DNA from: Mycobacterium lepromatosis
Lineage (GTDB): Bacteria; Actinomycetota; Actinomycetes; Mycobacteriales; Mycobacteriaceae
Length of the DNA: 64,000 nt
Assembly: GCF_000975265.2 (NCBI RefSeq)
Contig: NZ_CP083405.1
Span: forward strand, 2,356,001-2,420,000
Direction: 5' to 3'
Both the position numbers and the translations under genes were made by a program. The notes beneath the pieces were generated by a model. It saw nothing but the letters and a program-made list of their open reading frames with translations, did no database searches and was not told the DNA's origin. Below, piece after piece: positions 19,697 through 28,682 of this stretch (the first letter of the stretch is position 1; each line of letters opens with the position of its first letter).

Positions 19697-20950
19697 GGCC
19701 CGGTGACGTTGCTGTTCCTTGGCCTCAATCGGCTCAAAGCGGTTAACGATTACCTAGGTCACAATGCCGGTGACCGGCTGATCGAGGTCTTCGCCGACCG
19801 ACTGCGTGAGGCCTCCGAAATCCCAACGGTTATTGCCCGTTTCGGCGGAGACGAGTTTGTCATAGTGCCCGCTGAGCCGGTATCGGTTGATGTTGCAGAG
19901 TCGTTTGCCCATCGCTTGCAGACGCGGCTTCAAAAGCAAGTGGTGATCGACGGCGAAATACTTACCCGCACCGTCAGCATCGGTGTTGCCATCGGTCTCC
20001 CGGGACGGGATACCACGTCGGATCTGCTACGCTGGGCTGATCACGCGGCGCTGTCGGCGAAAAGCGGCGGGAGCAAGGTCGTGGTTCTCGACCATGGGAT
20101 CAGTGCACAGCATACGCTGAGAACTGAGGTTGAACTGCACTTAGCAGGGATGATCGATACTGACCTGGTGCTGCACTACCTTCCCGAGGTAGACATGCGT
20201 ACCGGCAAGCTCTTGGGAACCGAGGCCTTGGTGCGCTGGCAGCACCCGACGCGGGGGTTGCTATTTCCCGACTCATTTATCCCAGTGGCCGAATCGATTA
20301 ATCTAGCAGGCAAGCTGGGCCGGATGGTGATGCGCTCGGCATGTGCGGAATTCAGTCGATGGCGCTCAGCCGGCATAGGACTTGATGCGCTGTTGCGCAT
20401 TAATGTCTCGCCAGTACAGTTGGTCGCCGAAGGTTTCGTCGACAACGTGGCTGGCACTCTCAACGAGTTCGGTCTTGAAGGCAGCATGGTGTGTCTGGAG
20501 ATCACTGAGAATGTGGTGGTCCAAAACATCGATGCCACCCGCAAGACACTTGCCGGACTCAAGGAGGTCGGAGTGCACCTGGCTATCGACGACTTCGGTA
20601 CCGGTTACAGCGTGCTGACTCATTTGAAATCCCTGCCGGTGGACACCATCAAAATCGACAAGAGCTTCGTCACCGAACTAGGAAGCAATGCAAGTGATCT
20701 AGCGATCGTGCGCGCGATCATGGCGTTAGCCAAAGAGTTTGAACTCGAAGTTGTCGCTGAAGGCGTCGAGACTGCCTTAGCAGCGCAGGTGCTGATGGAG
20801 TTAGGTTGTAACCGTGCGCAGGGGTTTCTGCTCTCACGTCCCGTCGACAGCGCGGCGATGAAATCGCTGCTAGCAAACGGTATGATAACCATGGAGTTTG
20901 GCACGTGTCAGAGCCCGGCGCCGAGCAGACACCAGATATACCGATCGTAA
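19079..20950 (+). CDS. Diguanylate cyclase/phosphodiesterase (GAF-GGDEF-EAL), Rv1354c-like
   Basis: Intact 623-residue cyclic-di-GMP enzyme, the same length as Rv1354c. The domains are an N-terminal GAF sensor (about residues 25-170, with FGVDVSFLRHNDHD and AVSLACVPLLSGEITTGVLG), GGDEF (about 175-335, active loop RFGGDEFVIV) and EAL (about 345-605, with GTEALVRWQHP, LRINVSPVQL, DDFGTGYSVL, IKIDKSFV and VVAEGVET). All key metal and substrate residues of both domains are visible, so it may both make and hydrolyse c-di-GMP. It is cytosolic and has no membrane segment. The ATG at 19079 follows the duplicated moeY end by 17 bp. Its original operon partner moeY has been cut down to 124 bp, so its transcription may have changed. 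A GAF-only partial copy lies divergently at 17702-18436. Confidence 0.93.
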   Translation: MTRSLDELVTAVASKLMAATAVTAVPIGERVLAILVEHFGVDVSFLRHNDHDIHATKLVVEWPPRDYVPDPDPIGVVYFADADTIFAMAEYLKEPAVLRPEPANAEYQRRIEEGTAVPAVSLACVPLLSGEITTGVLGFVKYGDREWHADELRALQAIATLFAQLQARIVAEEQLRYLAEHDDLTGLLNRRALIAHLDERLADDHRGPVTLLFLGLNRLKAVNDYLGHNAGDRLIEVFADRLREASEIPTVIARFGGDEFVIVPAEPVSVDVAESFAHRLQTRLQKQVVIDGEILTRTVSIGVAIGLPGRDTTSDLLRWADHAALSAKSGGSKVVVLDHGISAQHTLRTEVELHLAGMIDTDLVLHYLPEVDMRTGKLLGTEALVRWQHPTRGLLFPDSFIPVAESINLAGKLGRMVMRSACAEFSRWRSAGIGLDALLRINVSPVQLVAEGFVDNVAGTLNEFGLEGSMVCLEITENVVVQNIDATRKTLAGLKEVGVHLAIDDFGTGYSVLTHLKSLPVDTIKIDKSFVTELGSNASDLAIVRAIMALAKEFELEVVAEGVETALAAQVLMELGCNRAQGFLLSRPVDSAAMKSLLANGMITMEFGTCQSPAPSRHQIYRS

Positions 20951-21144
20951 AACCCGAATGCTGACTCCAACCTTACTTGGGCTTGTGCGCGCTGACCAAG
21001 AACTCTGGTAATTTCCGCCCGACCTTTGTCGTCGAGTGTGTTAGCGTGGAACCGTGAGGTTGGGAATTAGTGGCAGTTTGACATGCACGAACGCTAGACG
21101 GATCTCGTCGTTGGCCACGGTTTCGCGTAATTCCTTGTTGGAAA
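20951..21144 (-). pseudogene. Unrecognised coding fragment cut by the repeat
   Basis: The minus strand reads ELRETVANDEIRLAFVHVKL then PLIPTSRFHANTLDDKGRAE and ITRVLGQRAQAQ in one open frame, which looks like genuine protein C-terminal sequence. It runs up to the left end of repeat copy 2 at 21145, where the rest is missing. I do not recognise the family. Confidence 0.4.
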
Positions 21145-21450
21145 ACAACTACGCCACACACAAACCCCCAGCAGCCGGACCTGGCCAGACAATAACCAGC
21201 AAGCCAGACTGCACTTCACACCGACAAGCTGCTCACGGCTGAGATATAACCGAAATCTTTTTCACCACCACCGGCCACAACACGTTCACCGATGTCAACA
21301 ACCTCGAAACCGCAATCCCCACCTACAGCAATAGCTACAACAAACACACCACACCGTTCACCGAAACCAAAACCACAGACACCCCCCCACACACAATCAC
21401 ACGCTACAACAATCACCAACACACAACACGAGCCGGCGTATCACCTGACT
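21145..21450 (+). pseudogene. IS630-type transposase fragment, copy 2
   Basis: The repeat-borne 3' part of the IS630-type transposase (LHFTPTSCS and ITEIFFTTTGHN frames). The upstream part with VICDNYATHK present in copy 1 is cut to NYATHKPP here. Confidence 0.65.
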
Positions 21451-21550
21451 TTTGCCACTCTTCGGTGGTCGGTGCGTGAAAATTGTGAACTGTTGTTTTC
21501 TTCGGTGGCGGGACGTAATGTGGGCACTAAATTGAAGGTTTTTAGGGTGT

Positions 21551-22464
21551 GGTGGTAGCGTATGCACGCACCATGAAGATGGCCTCGGGGACTACGGCTG
21601 TGTAGATTGTCTTGGTCACCATGGCGGGGTTCGCGCTAGAGTGAGCGCTTAGGTTCTGTGCACGCAGAAGTTGAGTTAGAGGGTGTGCAAGGCCGCGGCT
21701 AACCAAGGTGTGGCGGCCGGTCAGCAAAGGCTTGGATCGTCGCGGGTCGGCCGGCTCCCTGTTACAGATCGTGGCGTCGAGGTCAGCGCACCTGTGGGAG
21801 GCGTCGTGTCAGACTACGGGGTGGCTGGGGTTTCGATGCCACCGGTGGCGGTTATCAGGGTGTTTCGTGACCTGGCAACGGTACGCGTCATTGAACCGAT
21901 AAGCAAGGTCGATGCATTACGAGTGCTCACGGAGACCGGAGTTGATTCGGTGGCCTACTGGACACCGAATCAACTCCTGCCAATTTTGCTCAACCTGAAT
22001 TCCGAGAGCAACTTTTGACCGCGTGAGCGGCTCATACGTAGTTAAGTCCAGCCAGACTGGTGCTCTACGACGCGACAGTCTTGTACTTCAAGACAGATGT
22101 GGAGGACAGGTTCCGCGAGCCTGGGTTCTCGAACGAACGCCGGCTGGATCCACAAATCATCCTGGGGTTGTTCACCGACGCTATCGGGTTGCCGCTCAAT
22201 GTCGCGGCGTTCGAGGGCAACCGGACTGAGACCACCATGATGGTGCCGGTCATCAATGCCTTAAGACCGCTCACAATCTGACCGACGTGACCGTGATGGC
22301 CGACGCCGGCATAATCTCCGAAACCAACCAGGTCGCCTTACAGGCTGTTAGGTTGATCGACATCTTCGGTGCTCGCATTCCGCGCCTGTCTGACGTGGTG
22401 CGCTAGTGGTGCGACAAACACCCCCCAGCGAGGCGGTTCCCCTACGGGCTAGTTCTTTTACCCA
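21551..22464 (+). pseudogene. IS1549/IS1634-type transposase remnant, copy 2
   Basis: Identical to the remnant at 16905-17818, including its frameshifts, the missing C-terminal third and the internal 15-bp hairpin (21938-21977). Confidence 0.72.
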
Positions 22465-22476
22465 GCGGTGATCATC

Positions 22477-22808
22477 AACGAGTTCGGAGAAAGCCCGTAG
22501 AATCCCCCGACCGGGTCATCCACTACCACTACCCCCACGGTCGGGCCCGAAAGACGCTGCTTGGCATCAATGATCAGGTCACTAACGCACAGCGTGCCAT
22601 CGATGGGCATTTTCCGGTCCAACGCAACCGCTACATACAACTGACCGGTGCCACTATATGAGCGGCAATCGCGCAGTACTAAGACAAGCCCCGCACGCTG
22701 GCCGGCTAGAAGGGGTCCACCACCAACTTCGTCGGCCATCACGCAACGTTCAATTATTGATGCTTCCCACCAGTTGTAACCCATCGACAAGGCTTTCCAG
22801 ATGTCCAA
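22477..22808 (-). pseudogene. Unrecognised gene truncated by the repeat
   Basis: The minus strand is open from 22808 down to the repeat edge and reads AGLVLVLRDCRSYSGTGQLY, VAVALDRKMPIDGTLCVSDL, IIDAKQRLSGPTVGVVVVDD, PVGGFYGLSPNSL before running into 8 codons of repeat and a stop at 22458. The composition and strand pattern look like a real globular domain (alternating beta strands), not random sequence. I cannot name the family. The 3' end was removed where repeat copy 2 joins; the 5' side (22809-22930) is degraded. Confidence 0.4.
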
Positions 22809-22929
22809 ACACGAACTTGCAGGCGCGCCCGATTTACCACCGTATCCGCGACTCCATCGAAGCCCACCTCACCGTGGTGGTTGCCGCGATGGTCCTCAGT
22901 CACTGGATTGAGCACTACACTAATTGACT

Positions 22930-24280
22930 AATTGGAGCATTAAGAAACTCGCGCGCACTACCCGCCACTACCGCACCATGCAGATCAAAAACCGGACAAC
23001 AACCTGACCACCGCCGACCCGCTACCCGCCAATCTCACCGACACGCTGGCCAAGATCAACAGCCACGATATGCACTAAATTGGCCCAAACCAGACATCAG
23101 CGGGACCACCCATGGACGCGGTAGCGGAAGTACCCACGATACCAACCCAGCTAAAGCTAATCGGTGACGCCGATCTGACAACCACCATGGTAATCGCAAT
23201 GTACGCCTATGCCGCGATGAGACCGATACCAGGCCGCCCGGAAATTTCCCCGAGATGCACATCTACACCTCGGACCCAAACACCAGCATAGTCGACGACT
23301 CGATCCAAGTCGTCGAAATGTTGCAGTCCTACTCCCTTGGTGCCGGATTACCCACGAGAATCAGATCCAGGATGCGTGGGAGAGCGCGGCAAGACCCCAT
23401 CCACGAACCCTATCCATCAACTATCGCTCCCAGCTGGCCCCGTAGTCCGGCGGCCGTGCCATGGGCTGAACTCGATGAATCGTACCGGGGACCAACTGGC
23501 CCCAGGCGTGCAATGCTTTGTGACTAATTGAACAGATCGCAGGCCACACCCGGAACACTTGAGGGGCAATCCATCGACACAGCTGTCCGGGTGTGACATG
23601 ACCGCATCACCACCAGAACAGTTTGTCCTCGTAGGCTTTTCCCTACTTCGAGATGAGCGGAGTACGCACTGCACACGAGGACTGGTGTCGCTACTACCGG
23701 CACAACAACTGAAAGTATGGTCCGATCCGCTAAAACTCCCGCCGAATCCATGATAGACCAGTGAACTGGGCCGTGGTCGAAATTTAAGCCTGACCTTGTC
23801 GAGGCCGCAGTACACAGTTTGGCAGCCATCCTGTGGAGCCTGCGCCAGCTCAGTTTTCGGCCACGCCCGCTCTGGCAATACTTCACTCGAGTCGGGATGA
23901 TCACCGCCTAGCAGCGGCAGACACCGTGGACCTGGCGATCACACTCCGGACACACGATACAGGCCGACGGCCAAGATGTGGTCAGCGCGCGACGACCTCT
24001 TCCGCAACACCTACAAAGAGGCCAGCGACAGCCAGTGGCGCCATAATGAACGGGTGCAAGCCCGTCCAGCGCAAGCTGAGGAAACCGTCAATACCTTAGA
24101 AGGCCCCAATCACCGCAACGGACATGTGCTGGATGATACAGGGGTCCAACAGCAAGCAATAGTCCGTTCCCGGCGACGAGTGCTCACGTAGCTACATCGA
24201 ATTCCAGCCACACGCTAAACCACATGGAGAGGTAATGGTCCAACTCTGTGATTAGCTCATGACCTGTTCGCGGAATCGGG
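22930..24280. other. Unassigned decayed stretch
   Basis: About 1.3 kb without a recognisable gene. Plus-strand patches such as YTSDPNTSIVDDSIQVVEM near 23262-23320 suggest old coding sequence of unknown identity. No RNA gene, repeat or promoter could be supported. Confidence 0.45.
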
Positions 24281-24373
24281 CTTGACAATTGCAGAAGACT
24301 TTATTGTAAATAACAAGCATGCGCAGCGTCCCATCACGTATTCGCCGTGCTTGCTGTGCCTTGTCGAGGACAG

Positions 24374-25810
24374 TGTTATAGCGCTGTTTATCAGCTACTC
24401 GAGCCAGGACAGATCAACAAGGAGGCCCTCACACCAATACCTTGGCGGAGCCAACAACAGGGTTGGCTCGACCAGGATCTCGCCGGTGACGACGCCTGAT
24501 GGAGTAAACCCCTCGCCCAGATCCGACCCTGTGACGTGTTCATCGTCGCACTGTCAAGTAACTGGCTATAGTCCAAGCACAGTCAGGCTGAGCTGCAGTA
24601 TAAATAACACAGGTTTTGAAGCGGCCAATCCTTCCCTTTTGGATCGGTGCGAATCGCACAGGATGCGCGTGAATCCCATTACCACATTGCAGATCACCAA
24701 CTACGCCAACCCCACCGTTGACACCGGCATTCAGCATTCAATTGGTGCACGAGCTACGTGTCACCCCCGTGCCGTTACCGGACCCGTTGCCTGACGAGCC
24801 GCCGGTACCTTTTGGCTATCTGGCGGAAAAAGAACTCAGCCCCCAGCAAAAGATTCAACTGCTGGTCGAACTCACGACCAGACTTGCCGAAGAAATCTAC
24901 GATCTCAGCGCTCGAAGCGATATATGCCAACTCTTGCGCATGCTATCTCTTCGATAAGACGTGACCTATCGCACCTGCAACAAGATCGACCACGTGTTGG
25001 CGTCCATCGAGTTAGCCGAAACATCCGATGCCAAGACGCAACCGCAGGCCACCCAAACTTCCGACGACCGGGACGGGTCTACGAGCCCTACGCTGCTTGG
25101 CGGGCAACAAGCGGCGTGTTAGGCGACCCGGTGCATCGGCGCCTCACGTGCCGGCTGCCAGTGGCAGCGGTACCGCATCCAACAAGCGGCTGACGATTAT
25201 CGGCGTTGCGCGCCTAGCCGCCGTCGTTGCGATCGTGGTGGTTGTGCTCGTCACCCAAGCATCGGCCCCAAGAAGCCGTCGAGCTCGGTCATCGCATATT
25301 CCAGAGCGGCGGCTCCCGGCCGCCTAGAATCGCTTCTTCCTCCAACAGACGTCACCGCCGTTATGAGCATCGCCTCGGTGGAAATAGCCAACCAGACCCA
25401 CCAGCTATGCGCATCCGCAGGAACCTTGTCAAACCTGGACTGCCTCAACGCGTTCGAACCTATCCAAGACCCGATTTATGCTAACACCACCAACAAGGCG
25501 GTGCGCGGCTAGCAATTGCACGCTGCGGGACAACATCCTGCTGCCTCCACGAGGCTATGGCTTGCGCCGGCCAAACCCCGACGCTGGCTACCGAACAAAG
25601 CAGAGAATTTTCACTGGACGTTCGGTGACCTCACCGGGACGCCACACACAATCTTCTCAGGTCAGCATACCCCACGATCCCAGTCGGCCCTCACTGTGCC
25701 AACGCGTGCTTAATGCGATGTTCGACGTAGAGGCCTGCGCTGTGAATGTCACCAACCAAGGCAGCCAGATCGCTCAAAAAGATGGCCATCAAAGTCAAAC
25801 AATAGCGCAT
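24374..25810 (+). pseudogene. TIR-domain / transmembrane / PknH-type sensor-domain protein pseudogene
   Basis: The fossil of a membrane protein with a cytoplasmic TIR domain and an outer sensor domain. TIR box 1 reads VIALFISYSSQDRS (24374). In the next frame come GWLDQDLAGDDA, a stop, WSKPLAQIRPCDVFIVALSS, another stop and SKHSQAEL, which carries the catalytic Glu position of TIR NADases. VPLPDPLPDEPPVPFGYLAE, LSPQQKIQLLVELTTRLAEE and SARSDICQLLRML form a linker up to about 24950. A membrane helix (LAAVVAIVVVVLVTQA) lies near 25210-25260. The rest matches the PknH/sensor extracellular domain: LLPPTDVTAVM, DCLNAFEPIQDPIYANT, NFHWTFGDLTGTP, and CAVNVTNQGSQIAQK near 25740. At least five breaks disable it. 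Confidence 0.68.
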
Positions 25811-26057
25811 ACCGCGCCTTACGAATCCATGAATAGACTGATCTCTTAGTCTACTACTAGTTGGCTGGTTGGACAATACCGGAAGCTCGGGAGCCACGTG
25901 ACTGCGGGGAGTTCGCCAGCGCGCCGATACTAGCTCTTTGCAAGCCAATGCAGCTAGCGCGCAGCCACCGCATATGTCCATGAAGCTATCAATTTCGCGA
26001 ACTACCTAACTTCCTTGCATACGGCCGACCGTACCCACACACCGGTCTACTCACAAT

Positions 26058-26940
26058 AGAATTTGATGACCGCCTCAGCGATCGCTGATGATGGCTGCGT
26101 CGATCAGTTCGACGAATGCTGCGGCCATCGGGGAGCAAGGCAGTCGTCGGCCGTCAAGCGTGTACACCTTAGGTGATCAAGGTCATGCTTGATATCAACC
26201 AGATCCCCATATGAGTCATGGGGGTCGGCGATCCGCAAAGTTCGATAGTCACAATCGTACTGCTAGGCGCGGACCAACGCGAAGAGGACCTGTTGGGTAG
26301 TACCCCGCAAAATCGTATGTACACCACGGCGGCGTCAGCAGGCATAAAGTTACCGTCCGTCCTGCAGAATTTCGTGGCTATCACCACCGTCGAACACGGC
26401 CTTTCAGGACGTAGCCGTCCGAGTTGACAAAAATAACGTCACCGGCGTCCTGCCGAGCAGCGTGCCGCAGAGCAGCCATGCTCACTGCGTACGACAGTGT
26501 TTTGGCGCTGAACAGCAGCCAAGGCGTGGCGGCGGCACCAGTGGCGAGCAGCCCACGGTCCAATGCCGATTGCCGCTACGCCGGCGCGCCGCACCACCGC
26601 CACCCGACCAAGCAGAGGGTTGACCACTACGTAGGTCGTCGGCGCTGAGCCGATCTCCCGACCGCGGCTGTAGATCAATCGCAGCGCGCCTTCGTAAACG
26701 GTAGTCGCAATTCATCTTGCGCGGCCACGTCGATGGCATGCCGCCAGTGCGGCAAGTCCAGTTCGGGTAGGTCCATCAAGTGAACGGCTACAGATGTGGC
26801 TCGACCAGACAAGCCCGGTCGTCGCGGAACGGCAGCGTCTCAAAGACGACCGTCACCGCGAACTACGGCGAAATCGTCGGCGTGCAACAACAGCGTTCCC
26901 GGTGTATGGATCTCGCCGTCCAACGTGACTATCACACCCG
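26058..26940 (-). pseudogene. Class IV aminotransferase (Rv0812-like) pseudogene
   Basis: Minus-strand pieces in several frames match a PabC/BCAT-type pyridoxal-phosphate aminotransferase. They are VTLDGEIHTPGTLLLHADDF near 26930-26870, MIYSRGREIGSAPTTYVVVN at 26678, PWLLFSAKTLSYAVSMAALR and HAARQDAGDVIFVNSDGYVL at about 26530-26410 (including the PLP Lys in SAKTLSY), GIWLISSMTLIT near 26200, and a degraded tail. Rv0812 is annotated as an amino-acid aminotransferase / possible aminodeoxychorismate lyase. It is divergent from the YgfZ-like gene as in M. tuberculosis. Stops and frameshifts lie near 26870, 26800, 26560 and 26390. Confidence 0.8.
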
Positions 26941-26993
26941 ACCACACCCGACATAAAATAATAATAATTTTAGAGCCTTAATGGCCCGTGCCG

Positions 26994-27019
26994 CGAACGT
27001 GCGGCTAGCCGCACGTTCG
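26994..27019. repeat. Perfect 26-bp palindrome in the divergent promoter region
   Basis: cgaacgtgcggct is followed directly by its exact reverse complement agccgcacgttcg. It lies 133 bp upstream of the YgfZ-like start and 54 bp upstream of the aminotransferase pseudogene start, so it could be an operator. It could also be a mutational hairpin, like others in this window. Confidence 0.85.
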
Positions 27020-27151
27020 TCGACCAACGAGTAACTGGCCTTCACGCTCGTCGGCCAGTCTGTAAAGTTGAAGCGTGAACCGCGTCGACGACAATGCAAA
27101 GCGAAGCGATGAAGTGGGGGCACTTCCCGCTTGCGGGAGAGAGCGGCGCAC

Positions 27152-28252
27152 GTGAACGCAGTCCCCGCACCCGATCCTGGACCTGACGCGGGCGCTATCT
27201 GGCACTTCGGCGATCCGCTGGGCGAACAGCGGGCGGCCGAAATCGATGCTGTGTTAGTGGACCGCTCACACCGAGCGATGCTCACGTTGATCGGCAACGA
27301 CCGGAAAACCTGGCTGCACAGCATCTCCACCCAGCATGTAAGCGAACTCCCCGATGGTGCTAGCACGCAGAATCTCAGCCTTGACTGTCAAGGTCGGGTT
27401 GAGGACCACTGGATACAGACTGAACTAGGGGGTAACACTTATCTCGATACCGAACCCTGGCGGGGTGAGCCGCTGCTGGGGTACCTGCGCAAGATGGTGT
27501 TCTGGTCCGAGGTAACCCCGGGCAGCGCTGACATGGCCATGTTGTCACTTATGGGTCCACGACTGACTGAGCAGGCGGTGCGCAATGCGCTTTACCTGGA
27601 TGCGCTGCCCGACGAGTCGACGGCGGTTCCGCTAACCGCTGGGAGCTTCGTGCGCCGGATGCCCGGCACCCCCGCAGACCACATCGAACTGGACCTACTG
27701 GTACCGCGTCGTGAGTCGGCCGACTGGCAGAGTCGTTTGGCGAGGGCGGGCGTCCGGTTGGCCGGGATGTGGGCCTATGAAGCCCACCGCGTGGCAGCGC
27801 TCCGCCCACGGCTGGGCGTCGACACCGATCAGCGCACCATACCGCACGAAGTGGGTTGGATCGGTGGTCCCGGCGAAGGCGCCGTGCATCTGGACAAAGG
27901 CTGCTATCGCGGCCAAGAGACCGTCGCACGGGTGCACAACTTGGGTAAACCGCCTCGGATGTTGGTGTTGTTACATCTCGACGGCTCGGTGGAACAGCCC
28001 GCGACGGGCGATGCGGTGTTGGCCAACGGTCGCGCCGTCGGACGCCTCGGAACCGTAGTGGAGCACGTAGACCTAGGACCGGTGGCGCTGGCGCTGCTGA
28101 AACGGGGGCTGCCGACCGACACCGAACTGACTATCGAGCCGGAAGACCCGCAAGGCGAGTCGGTCGCAGCGGTGATCGACGCCGACTCGTTGCCAGCAGC
28201 CGACGAGATTGGCGTGGGACGACTGGCGGTCGAGCGGTTACGCGGACGATGA
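27152..28252 (+). CDS. ygfZ: YgfZ/GcvT-like folate-binding protein, Rv0811c-like
   Basis: An intact 366-residue member of the GcvT-fold tetrahydrofolate-binding family that supports repair and assembly of Fe-S enzymes. The diagnostic signature K-G-C-Y-x-G-Q-E appears as DKGCYRGQETVARVHNLGKP near residue 248. Upstream are VDRSHRAMLTLIGNDRKTWL and STQNLSLDCQGRVEDHW of the folate-binding half, and the C-terminal barrel has VGRLGTVVEHVDLGPVALAL. It lacks aminomethyltransferase catalytic signatures, so it is not GcvT itself. GTG at 27152 is preferred, with ggagaga about 10 nt upstream and a length like Rv0811c; a TTG at 27131 is also in frame. It runs in the same direction as the DUF3073 gene. Confidence 0.88.
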   Translation: MNAVPAPDPGPDAGAIWHFGDPLGEQRAAEIDAVLVDRSHRAMLTLIGNDRKTWLHSISTQHVSELPDGASTQNLSLDCQGRVEDHWIQTELGGNTYLDTEPWRGEPLLGYLRKMVFWSEVTPGSADMAMLSLMGPRLTEQAVRNALYLDALPDESTAVPLTAGSFVRRMPGTPADHIELDLLVPRRESADWQSRLARAGVRLAGMWAYEAHRVAALRPRLGVDTDQRTIPHEVGWIGGPGEGAVHLDKGCYRGQETVARVHNLGKPPRMLVLLHLDGSVEQPATGDAVLANGRAVGRLGTVVEHVDLGPVALALLKRGLPTDTELTIEPEDPQGESVAAVIDADSLPAADEIGVGRLAVERLRGR

Positions 28253-28421
28253 GTTGAAGACTACAATTACGGTCGTCCGCCACAGCACGAGGAGGGGACG
28301 GCGACACCCTGCCGCAAGGCGCGGTAAACTGTTAGCAGGACAATAAAGAAAGTAAAGACACCAAGAGATCGGAGCCGTCTACTTGTTAGGCCGCTCCGTT
28401 ATTTCGCGAGGGGGTTCCCCC

Positions 28422-28610
28422 ATGGGCCGAGGCCGTGCTAAGGCTAAGCAGACCAAGGTTGCTCGAGAACTTAAATACAGCTCCCCGCAGACCGACTTCC
28501 AGCGGCTTCAGCGCGAGCTATCAGGGACGGGTACCGCCGATCCCGGCCAGCTAGACGGAGACGACCGGTTAAGTGAAGACTCATGGGATGAGGACGCCTG
28601 GCGCCGCTAG
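28422..28610 (+). CDS. DUF3073 protein, Rv0810c-like
   Basis: A 62-residue protein that is highly conserved in actinobacteria and of unknown function. It starts MGRGRAKAKQTKVARELKYS, the family signature (basic, Gly-Arg-Lys rich), and ends in an acidic tail (LSEDSWDEDAWRR). It is probably soluble and may bind nucleic acid at its basic head, which is inference. ATG at 28422 follows a gcgaggggg site. A 170-bp upstream gap contains a possible extended -10 (gcggtaaact near 28320). Downstream lies a bidirectional hairpin shared with purM. Confidence 0.88.
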   Translation: MGRGRAKAKQTKVARELKYSSPQTDFQRLQRELSGTGTADPGQLDGDDRLSEDSWDEDAWRR

Positions 28611-28617
28611 CACTTTT

Positions 28618-28660
28618 AACCCCGTCGTGCCGATTCGGACTGCATCGGCACGACGGGGTT
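28618..28660. terminator. Bidirectional hairpin between DUF3073 gene and purM
   Basis: Arms of 17 bp, aaccccgtcgtgccgat (28618-28634) and its exact complement (28644-28660), with a 9-nt loop. They sit between two convergent stop codons (28610 and 28683). There is no long T-run, as is common for mycobacterial terminators. Confidence 0.75.
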
Positions 28661-28682
28661 AGTTTGCGTTAAGCGCAGTTCA

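Larger units (their letters stand above)
21145..22476 (+). repeat. 1332-bp direct repeat, copy 2
   Basis: Same sequence and orientation as 16499-17830. The left boundary abuts the fragment at 20951-21144 and the right boundary (…ggtgatcatc) abuts the truncated frame at 22477. It lies 3314 bp after copy 1, so homologous recombination between copies would delete the diguanylate cyclase region. Confidence 0.93.

Noticed and set aside
28618..28660. Reading the purM/DUF3073 hairpin as another template-switch mutation
   Set aside because: It lies between convergent stop codons where a terminator is expected, so the simpler explanation is kept.
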